From Alkalispirillum mobile (GTDB lineage Bacteria; Pseudomonadota; Gammaproteobacteria; Nitrococcales; Halorhodospiraceae), in NCBI RefSeq assembly GCF_003664325.1, contig NZ_RCDA01000002.1, positions 248,001 to 312,000 of the forward strand: a DNA stretch of 64,000 bases, given 5' to 3'. How positions within the stretch are numbered: position 1 is the stretch's first letter; the number at the start of each line of letters is the position of its first letter. The position numbers and the translations under genes were made by a program. The notes under the pieces are model-generated. The model was not told the origin of the DNA and did no database searches. It was given only the letters and a program-made list of their open reading frames with translations. Positions 19,641-29,163 of the stretch are shown piece by piece.

Positions 19641-19937
19641 TCACCGCACCTGCGCGTCGGTCCGACCTTGTACGGGTTCGGCGTGTTGTTCGAGCAGGCG
19701 CCTGAGGTAGCGACGGCAGCCCCCGGGCGTGGAGAGCTGGGTATAATCGCCGTCCGGAATCTTGACCCCCAAGGCCTGTTCCAGGCCGAGCATTAGCCGA
19801 AGGAAATCCACCGAGTCCATGTCCAGGTCCTGGTGAAAGCTGTGATCGTCCTGCAGGCCGGTCAGGTCGGTCTCGGGGCTGATTTCCGCCAGCAGGCGGT
19901 TCATGGCCTCCTGGATGCGCGCTTCGGTCTCGTTCAT
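19641..19937 (-). CDS. Orphan acyl carrier protein
   Basis: The 98-residue protein has the phosphopantetheine attachment motif D-M-D-S-V-D-F (Ser42) in a four-helix ACP fold. The surroundings contain no fatty-acid or polyketide enzymes, so it is a specialised or orphan carrier protein rather than the housekeeping AcpP, whose motif is D-S-L. The ATG at 19937 is preceded by AGGAG. It probably shares a transcript with thiI. The acyl group and partner enzyme are unknown. Confidence 0.85.
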   Translation of the reverse strand: MNETEARIQEAMNRLLAEISPETDLTGLQDDHSFHQDLDMDSVDFLRLMLGLEQALGVKIPDGDYTQLSTPGGCRRYLRRLLEQHAEPVQGRTDAQVR

Positions 19938-20139
19938 TAGTAATGCTGTCTCCTGTCGCTGCGGTAGCGGTGAGAAGAGCGGCGGGGCAGCCTTGATGAT
20001 GCCATGGGGGTGCCGGTACTGAGAATGGTAGCAGTGCGCCCCGGGGCTTGGGCCCCGCGGCCCTATGGGTGTAGGTTGCATTCATTGAGCGACCCCTTCC
20101 GGGGCTGCCAGGCCAGCGAATACAGGGATCGGTGACGCC

Positions 20140-22806
20140 ATGACGGTGAGAAACCTCGACTACCTCCTCCAACCCCGGGCCATTGCCCTGGTCGGCACCG
20201 GCAGCGACGCCGACAGCCTGTTGCTGCGTAACCTGGTGGGGGCGGGTTTCCGTGGGCCGGTGATGCCGGTCATACCGGGGAAGCGGGCCCTGCACGGGGT
20301 GTTGAGCTACCCGGATGTGGACAGCCTGCCCATGGTGCCCGACCTGGCGGTGCTGGATGTGCCCTTCAACCGCATTCCGGACTACATCACGGCGTTGGGC
20401 CAGAAGGGCACCCGGGGCGCGGTGGTGGTCAGCAAGCCTGCGCCCAACCTCACGCCAGAGGATTACCGGGCCCAGGTGCAAGCGGTGCTGGATGCCGCAC
20501 AACCCTTCCTGATGCGCCTGTTGGGCCCCGGCTGCATTGACCTTACCGTGCCCCGGACCGGGGTGAACGCCAGCGTCGCGCCCTACCGGCCCGGTACCGG
20601 ACGAGCAGCGCTGGTGACCGAGTCGGCGGCAGTAGCCACGCGGGCGTTGGACTGGTGTCAGGCGGAAGGGCACGGCCTGAGCCACCTGATCCACCTGGGC
20701 GGGGCCATGGACGTGGATACCGGCGATGTGCTGGATTACCTGGCCAGCGATATCTACAGCCGCGCGATACTGCTCTACGTCGAGTACATCGACGATGCCC
20801 GCAAGTTCATGTCCGCGGCCCGGCGCGCCGCGCGCGTGAAGCCGGTGGTGGTGCTCAAGCCCCGCCGGGGCAGCAAGGGGGCGGCCGACGACGCGGTCTA
20901 TGAGGCCGCCTTCCGCCGCGCGGGCCTGGTCCGGGTGGCGGACCTGGAAGAGCTGTTCAACGCGGTGGAGATCCTTACCTCGACGCGGAAACCGGGGCGC
21001 CAGGGGCCCCTGGCGGTGCTGGGCAACAGCCGCAGCCTCGGTCTGCTGGCCGCCAATGAGTTGGAGGCCTACGGCGGGACCCTGGACGGCCTGTCGGCGG
21101 AGAGCAGCGAGCGGCTGGCCGCCTTGGCCCGTGATCCGGAGTCCACTGCCAACCCCCTGGACTTGGGCGGCGACGCCGATGCTGATGCCTACGGCGATGC
21201 GCTGGCGGTGCTGGCCGAGGACAAGGGGATCAGCGGCACGCTGGTGATCAACCAGCCCAACGAGCTGGTGGACAATGCCGCGATCGTCGATGCCGTGGAA
21301 GCGCGGGCCAAGAAGAGCCGGCGGGCGCTGTTGGCCGTCTGGTCCGGACCCCGGGCCGGGGCCGAGGCCCGTGAGCGGCTCAAGCAGACCATGCCCGCCT
21401 TCGAGGGGCCCGAGGAGGCCGTCCGCGCCTACATGCGCCTGGTGCAGTACCAGCGCAACCAGCAACTGCTGATGGAGACGCCCGCCTCCATCCCCGAGGC
21501 CTTCGAGACCGATCCCGAGGCAGCCCGCTTGCTGATCAGCGCGGCGCTCACCACCGGTCGGGACCAGCTGAACGAGTACCAGGCGCAGCAGCTGCTGGCG
21601 GCCTACGACATCCCCAGTGTGCCCAGCTATCGCGCCGCCGACCCGGGCGAGGCGGGCCGGTTGGCAGCGGACATGGCCCGGCCGGTGGCGCTGAAACTCA
21701 TGTCGCCCGATATCATCCACAAGTCCCAGGTGCGTGGCGTGGCCCTGGACCTGGAGACGCCGGAAGCGGTGGAGCGGGAGGCCCGCGCCATGCTGGAGCG
21801 TCTGGAGCAGGTCAAGCCCGGGGGGCGCGCGGACGGGTTTCTGCTGCAGCCCATGACCCCGCGGGCGGGGGCCTACGAGCTGGCCATTGCCGTGATACCG
21901 GGTGGCCGTTTCGGACCGGTGATCCGGTTCGGTCACGGTGGCACGGAGAGCCAGGTGATCGCCGACGTGGCCTACGGGCTGCCGCCCCTCAACATGCACC
22001 TGGCGCAGGAGATGATGAGCCAGACGCGCATCTTCTCCATGCTCTCCAACAGTGGTTTGCGGGGGGCGGACCTGGATACGCTGGCGCTCACACTGATCAA
22101 GGTCTCGCAGATGGTGATCGACTTTGAGGCCATCGAATCGCTGGAGATCAACCCGCTTTGGGCTACGGATGACGGGGTGGTTGCCCTGGACTCGCGGGTG
22201 GTCATTCGCCCGCCCTACACCGGCGACCCCACCCGGCGGCTGGCCATTCGTCCCTATCCCAACGAGCTGGAAGAGACGCTCGAGCTGCCGGACGGGCGCT
22301 CCTTCCTGCTGCGGCCCATCCTGCCGGAGGATGAGCCGGCGCTAACCAAGATGGTGGAGCGCACGCCCCCGGAGCAACTGCGGCTGCGCTTCTTCCGCAC
22401 CATCCGCACGCTGCCCCACGAAATGGCAGCCCGGCTGACGCAGATCGACTATGACCGGGAGATGGCCCTGGCAGTCACAGACCCGGGGCTCCCGGGCCAG
22501 GTGGAGTTGTGGGGGGTGGTGCGGATCAGCGCGGACCCCGATAACGAGACCGCCGAGTACGCCATCATGGTGGACAACAACGTCACGGGCATGGGGCTCG
22601 GTCCGCTACTGATGCGCCGTATTGTCGAGTATGCCCGCCATCGCGGCATCCGCGAGGTTTACGGCGAGGTGCTACGCGAGAACCGGCCGATGCTGCGGAT
22701 TAACGAGGCCATGGGCTTCCAGGTGTCGACGTCGCCGGATGACCCGAACGTGATGCACGTGGTCCTGAAACTCGATGGTGCGTCCAACGGCGAAAACGGG
22801 GTGTAG
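20140..22806 (+). CDS. Pat-type protein lysine acetyltransferase (acyl-CoA synthetase-like domains plus GNAT)
   Basis: The 888-residue protein has a CoA-binding domain (about 5-130), a succinyl-CoA-ligase-like region (130-450), an ATP-grasp_5 domain (about 480-700, K-L-M-S-P-D-I-I-H-K-S) and a C-terminal GNAT domain (about 725-880, with G-M-G-L-G-P-L-L-M). This is the architecture of YfiQ/PatZ, which acetylates lysines of metabolic enzymes such as acetyl-CoA synthetase. In ADP-forming acyl-CoA synthetases a phospho-histidine lies in an S-H-T-G motif before A-V-Y-E-A-A-F. Here that stretch reads G-S-K-G-A-A-D-D with no His, so ligase activity is probably lost. It is divergent from the ACP gene. 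Confidence 0.9.
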   Translation: MTVRNLDYLLQPRAIALVGTGSDADSLLLRNLVGAGFRGPVMPVIPGKRALHGVLSYPDVDSLPMVPDLAVLDVPFNRIPDYITALGQKGTRGAVVVSKPAPNLTPEDYRAQVQAVLDAAQPFLMRLLGPGCIDLTVPRTGVNASVAPYRPGTGRAALVTESAAVATRALDWCQAEGHGLSHLIHLGGAMDVDTGDVLDYLASDIYSRAILLYVEYIDDARKFMSAARRAARVKPVVVLKPRRGSKGAADDAVYEAAFRRAGLVRVADLEELFNAVEILTSTRKPGRQGPLAVLGNSRSLGLLAANELEAYGGTLDGLSAESSERLAALARDPESTANPLDLGGDADADAYGDALAVLAEDKGISGTLVINQPNELVDNAAIVDAVEARAKKSRRALLAVWSGPRAGAEARERLKQTMPAFEGPEEAVRAYMRLVQYQRNQQLLMETPASIPEAFETDPEAARLLISAALTTGRDQLNEYQAQQLLAAYDIPSVPSYRAADPGEAGRLAADMARPVALKLMSPDIIHKSQVRGVALDLETPEAVEREARAMLERLEQVKPGGRADGFLLQPMTPRAGAYELAIAVIPGGRFGPVIRFGHGGTESQVIADVAYGLPPLNMHLAQEMMSQTRIFSMLSNSGLRGADLDTLALTLIKVSQMVIDFEAIESLEINPLWATDDGVVALDSRVVIRPPYTGDPTRRLAIRPYPNELEETLELPDGRSFLLRPILPEDEPALTKMVERTPPEQLRLRFFRTIRTLPHEMAARLTQIDYDREMALAVTDPGLPGQVELWGVVRISADPDNETAEYAIMVDNNVTGMGLGPLLMRRIVEYARHRGIREVYGEVLRENRPMLRINEAMGFQVSTSPDDPNVMHVVLKLDGASNGENGV

Positions 22807-22822
22807 GCAGCGTTCCCGACGC

Positions 22823-23263
22823 CTACTCCTCCGCCCCCAGAGCGGTGCGCAGGGCCCGCAGCCCGGGCTGGCGGCGGTGTAGGCTTTCGGCGGGTACGGC
22901 CGCGGGCCGCTCACTGCCCAGGTAACGGAGGTGGCTGCCACAGGCGGCCCGGCAGTCGCTGGCACCGAACCCTGGTATCAACACCTCGCCCCCCGTTTCG
23001 GCATTTAGCGGGCACTCCGCGGCCTGGCTCAACACCACGTGAATCACCCTGGCCTCCCGCCGGGTCAGCAGCCAGTCGATGTGCCAGCGCCGCGGCTTGT
23101 CCCGGCGCAGGTGGCGTTCCACCCGGGCCGCCAGGTTGCGCCGGGCACTGCCGGTGTAGACGTACCAGCCGGCGGGCAGGCGGCGGTACGGTAGCCGCCC
23201 GGCCTGGATGCGGCAGGCCCGGCTCAGGCGGATGTAGAGCTGGTAGGTGACCTCATTCGCCAC
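22823..23263 (-). CDS. GIY-YIG family DUF123 protein
   Basis: The 146-residue protein shows [17 protein letters not shown]-x-R-H, the GIY-YIG core in its DUF123 form, with conserved W-H-I-D-W-L-L and C-R-A-A-C-G-S-H later. DUF123 proteins are small predicted nucleases of unknown target, some found fused to endonuclease III in archaea. The GTG start overlaps the 3' end of gloA by 11 bp, so the two are probably translationally coupled. Catalytic competence is not proven by reading. Confidence 0.82.
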   Translation of the reverse strand: MANEVTYQLYIRLSRACRIQAGRLPYRRLPAGWYVYTGSARRNLAARVERHLRRDKPRRWHIDWLLTRREARVIHVVLSQAAECPLNAETGGEVLIPGFGASDCRAACGSHLRYLGSERPAAVPAESLHRRQPGLRALRTALGAEE

Positions 23264-23801
23264 GGGCGATGCGGGCCATCAGGTCGGGCTGGACCACTTC
23301 GATCCAGTAGCCGTCCGGGTCCTTGATGAAAGCGATGCCCTTCATTTTGCCGTCGTCTGGGCGTTTGACGAACTCTACCCCCAGTTGCTCGAAGCGTTCG
23401 CAGGCGGCATAGATGTCGGGCACGTTGATCGCCAGGTGGCCGAACCCCTGCGGCTGGTCGTTGCCGTTGTGGTACTGCACCGCCGGGTCGTTCTCCGAGC
23501 CCCAGTTGTGCGTCAGCTCCAGCATGGCAGGGCGGCTGAATGTCCAGGTGGTCCGCTCGCTCTCGTCGGCCGGTACCCGGGCGGCCTCGTCGTCGCCCAT
23601 CAGGCCCAGAAAGTACAGGGTGAAGTTCATCTCGTCGAAATCCAGCCGCCGGACGAGGCGCATGCCGAGCACCCGGGTGTAGAAGTCCAGCGACACCTTC
23701 GGGTCCTTGATCCGCAGCATGGTGTGGTTATAGCGGAACCCCTCGGTGGCGGCGTCGACGTTCTCGCACAGCCCCTCGGCCTGTTCGAAATGACGGCTCA
23801 T
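23253..23801 (-). CDS. gloA: Lactoylglutathione lyase (glyoxalase I), long form
   Basis: The 182-residue protein closely follows the human-type glyoxalase I pattern: [34 protein letters not shown] and G-Y-W-I-E-V-V. The likely metal ligands are His26, Glu95, His122 and Glu168. It isomerises the methylglyoxal-glutathione hemithioacetal to S-lactoylglutathione. The ATG at 23801 lies 7 nt after AGGAGGG; an ATG two codons earlier is too close to that site. A second, shorter glyoxalase occurs at 31435. Confidence 0.93.
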   Translation of the reverse strand: MSRHFEQAEGLCENVDAATEGFRYNHTMLRIKDPKVSLDFYTRVLGMRLVRRLDFDEMNFTLYFLGLMGDDEAARVPADESERTTWTFSRPAMLELTHNWGSENDPAVQYHNGNDQPQGFGHLAINVPDIYAACERFEQLGVEFVKRPDDGKMKGIAFIKDPDGYWIEVVQPDLMARIARGE

Positions 23802-23948
23802 GAGCATTCCCTCCTGGCGCCAGTGCGCCGTTTTGCGGATGTCCTGGCATGTTACTAGGTTCACGAAATCTGCGCCTAGTTCTCCCCTTTGTAGGGTTTT
23901 TCGATAAACTGTCTGACCAGTTGTCACAACGGGACGTCTCCCCAGCCG

Positions 23949-26900
23949 ATGGCCGCAGCCCCCAAGCCCGACAATGAAACACAGCGCCTCACCGAGCTTT
24001 ATGCCCTGAAGCTACTCGACAGCGGTCCGGACCAGGCGTTCGACCGGATCACCGAGTTGGGCCGGGACCTGTTCCAAGTGCCCGTAGTGCTGGTCTCGCT
24101 GGTGGATGCCAAGCGGCAGTGGTTCAAGTCCTGCGTCGGGCTGGGTCTCGATGAAACGCCCCGGGAGCAGTCCTTCTGTGCCTACACGTTAGGCGATGCG
24201 GAACCGCTCTTCATCGAGGACGCTTCTCTGGACCCGCGTTTCGCAGACAACCCGCTGGTGACCGGGGAGCCGCGCATTCGGGCATACGCCGGCTGGCCGC
24301 TCACCCTGGGCTCGGACCTGGTGCTGGGTACTTATTGCCTGGTGGATACCCAGCCCCGTATCTGGACGGCGCAGGAACGGCGATGGTTGAAAGGGCTGGC
24401 CGGTCAGGTGGAGGAGTTGATCCGGCTCCACGCAGCGCGTGAACGGCTCCAGGAAGAGCATGATGCGGCGAGGATGATCAATATCCGGCACGCGGCGCTG
24501 CTGGATGATTCCGCCGCCGGGATACTCCGCATCAACGAACAGGGCCGTATCCAGGCCATCAACCCGGCCGCGCTGGCTATGCTCGGCTACGAGCAGGACG
24601 AGGTCCTGGGGCGGAACGTCTCGATGCTGATGCCGGCGCGGTACGCCGAGCACCACAACGGGTTTCTCCAACGTTACCTCGAGACAGGCGAGAAGCGGAT
24701 CATCGGGACGGGCCGCGAGGTGGAAGCCTGCCATCGCGATGGGCACGAGATCCCGGTGCACCTGGCAGTCAGCGAAGTGGAGGGGCCCGACGGCAGCCGT
24801 GAATTCTTGGGCGTGCTGACCGATCTCTCCCGGGTACATGCGGCGTCGCGGGCGGCGGAGCGGGAGCGGGCTTTGTTGAGTTCCGTGCTGGCCGGCAGTC
24901 CCAACCCGATTTACGCGCGGGATACCCAGGGGCAGTACGTACTGGCCAACGATGCCTGTGCCCGCGTGCTTGGGGTGGCCCCGGGCGACCTGGAGGGGCA
25001 ACGTCCGCGGGATATCTTCCCGAAGCGGGTTACCCGGATTACCGGTGCTGTAGATGAACGGGTGATGGGCACGGGGCAACCAGAGAGCGTAGTCGTGAAT
25101 CCTTTGGAGGACGACGAGAATACCCGATTCGAACTGGCCAAATCGCCGCTCTACGATGCGCAGGGTAACGTCAATGGTGTGGTCACGGTTGCCCACGATA
25201 TCAGCGACCTCTGGCGGGCAACCCGTGACTTGCAGGCCAGGAAGTCGGTGCTGGAACTGAGCCAGCGTTTTGCCCGGGCCGTGCCCTGGGTGTTGAACCT
25301 GGACAGCGGGTACATCACCTGGCTTAACGAGGGAGAGGCCGTGTTGGCCCGCGAGATCGACGGGCAGGAGCAAACGGTCGACTCGTTGCTGGAGCGGGTC
25401 CCGGAAGCCGATAGGGGGGCCATCAGGGCCGCACTACAGGGTGTCGTGGAGCGCGGTGAACGCTTCGCGGTGGAGCACCGATTCGTGCTCGACGACGGGC
25501 GCGAAATTTGGGTTGCGGTGGACGGCAACCGGATTGAGGGCGGGGCCGAGGAGTCCGCCCGGATCGTCGGAATGGCCCAGGATCGTACCCGGGAGAAGGA
25601 GCGCGCACTGGCGGCCGAGGGCCAGCGGCGTCTGCTCAAGGTGCTGCACCAGGGGCTCACCGATTACCAGGCGCTGCTCTCCGGCAACCAGCTCTGGCGG
25701 TTCCTGCTGGACGCCCTGCTGGATCTCACGGACAGCGGCCAGGCGTTCATCGGCGAGGTGCTCGAGACCGATCAGGGTCCGGAACTGAAGATCAATGCCA
25801 TCACCGACATGACCTGGGATGACGCCTCCCGCGACCTGCTCGCGCGGCTGGAGGAGGGCGGGATGCGTCTGGGCCGTGCTGACACCCTGCTCGGCCGCAG
25901 CTTTGCCAGGGGCGAGGTGGTGATCAGTCGGGATCCCGCGGGTGATCCCCGTGGCGCGGGGCTGCCACCGGGGCACCCGCCGCTGGACAACTATCTGGGT
26001 GTGCCGATCCTCTCCGATGGCGTGGTGATCGGCATGTACGCCATCGCCAACGGGCAGCATGGCTACAGCGAGGAGACGGTCGAGTGGCTGAAGCCCTTCA
26101 CGGCGGCCTGCGCGCTGTTGATCAACCTGCGCCGACAACTGGACGAGCGGGAGCAGGTGATGCGCGAGCTGGCTGAGGCCCGCGACCAGGCGGAGCGGGC
26201 GAACCGCGCCAAGACCGACTTCCTGTCGGCGATGAGCCACGAACTCCGCACGCCCCTCAACGCCATCCTCGGGTTTTCGCAGTTATTGCAGAACAGCCGC
26301 CGCCAACCCCTGCCCGACGGGCAGCGGGAGCAGGTCCGGCAGATCCACAGTAGCGGCAAGTACCTGCTGGAGCTCATCAACGACGTGCTGGACCTGGCGC
26401 GGGTTGAGTCCGGCCGCATGCAGGTGTCGCTGGAGCCGGTGTCCGTGGCCGACGTCGCCCGGGAAGCCCTGGACACTATCGCCGGGGTGGCGGGCGCCAG
26501 CACGGTCAGTGTGGAGCCGCCGGCCGACTTGACCGATTGGCCCACGGTGCGGGCGGACTACACCCGCCTCAAACAGATGCTGCTCAACCTGCTCTCCAAC
26601 GCCATAAAGTACAACCGTGAGCATGGCCGGGTCTGGCTGACCTGGGAGCGCTGGCAGGACGGCCAGAGCGTGATTGCCGTGAACGATACCGGTCCTGGCG
26701 TTCCTGATGCGCGGGAGGCGGAGTTGTTCCAGCCCTTCAGCCGCCTGGATGCAGACCAGGCCGGCATCGAGGGGACCGGCATCGGGCTGGCGCTCACCCA
26801 GCGGCTGGCCGAGCAGATGGGAGGGGGCGTGGGCTACCGCCGAAGGGAACCGGACGGCACCGTTGAGGGGGGAAGCACGTTCTGGATCTGTCTCCCGGAG

Positions 26901-27350
26901 GATGAGCCACAGTCGCACGCGGAGTCGTCTGAACCGTGCGCTGCCGTTGATGACCGGCGTGAGGCGAGGTCCTGCGCCCGCCGGCGCCGCAAGGTGTTGT
27001 ACGTGGAGGACAACCCCGCCAATCAGCAGCTGTTGCGTGCGGTGTGCGACGAACTGCCCAATGTGGAGGTGACCTGCGTGCCGTCAGCGGAGCTCGGCAT
27101 TGAGTGGGCCTTCAGCGAGCAGCCGGACCTGGTCCTGATGGACATCGATCTGCCGGGCATGGACGGCTTCGAGGCGCTGCAGGTGCTGTCGCGCCACGCC
27201 GCCACCCGGCATATCCCGGTAGTGGCCCTTTCCGCCTACGCCCTCCGGAGCCAGATCCGGCAGGGGCTGGACGCCGGTTTTCGCGAGTACCTTACCAAGC
27301 CTCTGGACATGGCCCGTCTGCGCCAGATTCTGGAGGAGTGGTGCACTTGA
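23949..27350 (+). CDS. Hybrid sensor histidine kinase (GAF-PAS-PAS-PAS-GAF-HisKA-HATPase-REC)
   Basis: The 1133-residue soluble-looking kinase has no clear membrane helix. It has a GAF domain (about 20-165), three PAS domains (about 170-555), a second GAF-like domain (about 575-735), HisKA with S-H-E-L-R-T-P-L-N (His764), HATPase (N box in L-L-N-L-L-S-N-A, G box G-T-G-I-G-L-A) and a C-terminal receiver (phosphoacceptor Asp1065 in M-D-I-D-L-P-G-M-D). The multiple sensor domains suggest cytosolic ligand, redox or light sensing; the ligand is unknown. The next gene, a REC-GGDEF-EAL protein 30 bp downstream, is a likely phosphotransfer partner. Confidence 0.93.
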   Translation: MAAAPKPDNETQRLTELYALKLLDSGPDQAFDRITELGRDLFQVPVVLVSLVDAKRQWFKSCVGLGLDETPREQSFCAYTLGDAEPLFIEDASLDPRFADNPLVTGEPRIRAYAGWPLTLGSDLVLGTYCLVDTQPRIWTAQERRWLKGLAGQVEELIRLHAARERLQEEHDAARMINIRHAALLDDSAAGILRINEQGRIQAINPAALAMLGYEQDEVLGRNVSMLMPARYAEHHNGFLQRYLETGEKRIIGTGREVEACHRDGHEIPVHLAVSEVEGPDGSREFLGVLTDLSRVHAASRAAERERALLSSVLAGSPNPIYARDTQGQYVLANDACARVLGVAPGDLEGQRPRDIFPKRVTRITGAVDERVMGTGQPESVVVNPLEDDENTRFELAKSPLYDAQGNVNGVVTVAHDISDLWRATRDLQARKSVLELSQRFARAVPWVLNLDSGYITWLNEGEAVLAREIDGQEQTVDSLLERVPEADRGAIRAALQGVVERGERFAVEHRFVLDDGREIWVAVDGNRIEGGAEESARIVGMAQDRTREKERALAAEGQRRLLKVLHQGLTDYQALLSGNQLWRFLLDALLDLTDSGQAFIGEVLETDQGPELKINAITDMTWDDASRDLLARLEEGGMRLGRADTLLGRSFARGEVVISRDPAGDPRGAGLPPGHPPLDNYLGVPILSDGVVIGMYAIANGQHGYSEETVEWLKPFTAACALLINLRRQLDEREQVMRELAEARDQAERANRAKTDFLSAMSHELRTPLNAILGFSQLLQNSRRQPLPDGQREQVRQIHSSGKYLLELINDVLDLARVESGRMQVSLEPVSVADVAREALDTIAGVAGASTVSVEPPADLTDWPTVRADYTRLKQMLLNLLSNAIKYNREHGRVWLTWERWQDGQSVIAVNDTGPGVPDAREAELFQPFSRLDADQAGIEGTGIGLALTQRLAEQMGGGVGYRRREPDGTVEGGSTFWICLPEDEPQSHAESSEPCAAVDDRREARSCARRRRKVLYVEDNPANQQLLRAVCDELPNVEVTCVPSAELGIEWAFSEQPDLVLMDIDLPGMDGFEALQVLSRHAATRHIPVVALSAYALRSQIRQGLDAGFREYLTKPLDMARLRQILEEWCT

Positions 27351-27380
27351 TCCGATTGGGATGCAGAGGAGGGCTGTTGG

Positions 27381-29135
27381 ATGGGGGAGCAGGAAACATG
27401 CACTGACGCGCGCCTGCTCGTGGTGGATGACACTCCGAGCAATGTCGCGGTACTCAGCGCCATGCTCGCCGAGGGCGGCTATGACAATATCCGTGCGATC
27501 ACCGACCCCCGACAGGTGGAGGGGACGGTGGCCGACTGGTCGCCGGACCTGGTGCTGCTTGATATCCGAATGCCCCACATGGACGGCCACCAGGTCTTTG
27601 ATCGGTTGAAGGCGCGCTGGGCCGACCGGTGTCCGCCAGTGATCGTGCTAACGGCGCAAAATGACCGGGAGACCCGCACCCGGGCGCTGGGCCAGGGTGT
27701 TCGTGACTTCTTGACCAAGCCGTTCGACCACGAGGAGGTGCTGCAGCGGATTGGGAACGCCCTCGGGGATTACGGCGCCTACCGCCGTCAGGTGGACCAC
27801 TCCGAGGAACTGGAGCAAATGGTGCGCGCCCGCACCGCCGAGTTGGAGCGCCTTGCGCTGGAGGATCCGGTCACAGCGCTGCCGAATCGCAAGGCCATGT
27901 TGGAGGAGATCGACCAGCGGCTGGAGCGGGGGGAGTCGGTCGCCGTCTGCTTTCTTGTGCTGGACGGTGTGGACGAGGTCGCGCAGCTGCACGGCTACCC
28001 GGTGGCCGAGGCCCTGTTCCGCCGCCTGGCCGAACGGTTGGTCGAGTCCGCGCCGGACTGGCGTGTCGGGGCCTGGGGGGGCAGCGAGCTGTTGCTGGTG
28101 ACCCGGCCGTACCAACCGGATCACGCGTTGCAGGTGGCCGCCGAGGCGTTCCTGGCCCGGTTGCAGCCGGTGGAGGAGATGAACGGGCTGAGGCTCGCCC
28201 TGGAGGGGCGCCTGGGCCTTACCCGGGCGCCACAGGATGGCAGCCGCGGAGAGGACCTGGTCCGGCGGGCCGCACTGGCGTTGCCGCAGCCGGGGAGTGG
28301 TAGCCGAATCCGCCTTTTCTCGTCGGAGCAGGAATCCGCCCTGGCGGACCTGCGCGCCATGCAGCACCAGCTGAAGGTCGCCACCGCCAGGGACGAACTG
28401 CACCTGGTCTACCAGCCTCAGATCGATCTCCGGGACGGGCGGGTGATCGGCGCCGAGGCGCTGCTGCGCTGGAACCACCCGCAACGGGGGCAGGTATCGC
28501 CCGGGGAGTTCGTGCCGGTGGCCGAGGCCAGCGGTCAGATGGGGGTGCTCGGACAGTGGGTGGTGGACGAGGCCTGTCGGCAATTGGCGGCGTGGCGTGC
28601 ATCGGGACAGATCGATGAAACGTTCAAGCTGGCGGTGAATGTCTCGCCCGCCCAGCTGTCGGATCCTGGGTTCGCGGACTGGCTGCTGGCGGCCCTGGCG
28701 CACTGGCAGGTGCCCGCCCGGGCGCTCACCCTGGAGGTGACCGAGTCGGCGCTGATGGAGGACGTCGGGCTGGCACGCCACCTGCTCACCCAAATCAGCG
28801 ATGCCGGACTGGAGATTGCGGTGGATGACTTCGGGACCGGCTATTCCTCGCTGGCTTACCTGAAGACCCTGCCGGTGGACACCCTGAAGATCGATCGCGC
28901 CTTCGTGCGCGACCTGGCCCGCGACCATCAGGACCAGGTGCTGTCCCAGGCCGTGGTGGCCATGGCCCACAGCTTCCGACACGAGGTGGTGGCCGAGGGC
29001 ATAGAAATGCCCGAGCAGGCCGCCCTGCTGCGGGATCTCGGCTGTGAATACGCCCAGGGGTTCTGGTTCGCCCCGCCGCTCTCGGCGGCGGGGTTTGTCA
29101 GTCTCTACCAGGATCCGCCGGACTGGTCCTTCTGA
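27381..29135 (+). CDS. Response regulator with degenerate GGDEF and intact EAL domain
   Basis: The 584-residue protein has a receiver (Asp16/17, phosphoacceptor Asp61, Thr91, Lys113), a GGDEF-like domain whose signature reads G-G-S-E-L, and an EAL domain. The EAL domain keeps E-A-L-L-R-W, the N-V-S asparagine, E-V-T-E-S, D-D-F-G-T-G-Y-S-S, the K-I-D lysine and V-V-A-E-G-I-E. It is therefore predicted to hydrolyse cyclic di-GMP and not to make it. An AGGAGGG precedes the start and the gene follows the hybrid kinase by 30 bp, so it is probably the output of that kinase. A GC-rich hairpin at 29071-29093 lies in its last codons. Confidence 0.93.
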   Translation: MGEQETCTDARLLVVDDTPSNVAVLSAMLAEGGYDNIRAITDPRQVEGTVADWSPDLVLLDIRMPHMDGHQVFDRLKARWADRCPPVIVLTAQNDRETRTRALGQGVRDFLTKPFDHEEVLQRIGNALGDYGAYRRQVDHSEELEQMVRARTAELERLALEDPVTALPNRKAMLEEIDQRLERGESVAVCFLVLDGVDEVAQLHGYPVAEALFRRLAERLVESAPDWRVGAWGGSELLLVTRPYQPDHALQVAAEAFLARLQPVEEMNGLRLALEGRLGLTRAPQDGSRGEDLVRRAALALPQPGSGSRIRLFSSEQESALADLRAMQHQLKVATARDELHLVYQPQIDLRDGRVIGAEALLRWNHPQRGQVSPGEFVPVAEASGQMGVLGQWVVDEACRQLAAWRASGQIDETFKLAVNVSPAQLSDPGFADWLLAALAHWQVPARALTLEVTESALMEDVGLARHLLTQISDAGLEIAVDDFGTGYSSLAYLKTLPVDTLKIDRAFVRDLARDHQDQVLSQAVVAMAHSFRHEVVAEGIEMPEQAALLRDLGCEYAQGFWFAPPLSAAGFVSLYQDPPDWSF

Positions 29136-29163
29136 GGATGTGGCCGGCGGGGTGGCGTGCAGA

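Noticed and set aside
19627-21999. Long minus-strand ORF opposite the Pat-like gene
   Set aside because: The opposite strand encodes recognisable CoA-binding, ATP-grasp and GNAT domains, and this frame also overlaps the ACP gene.
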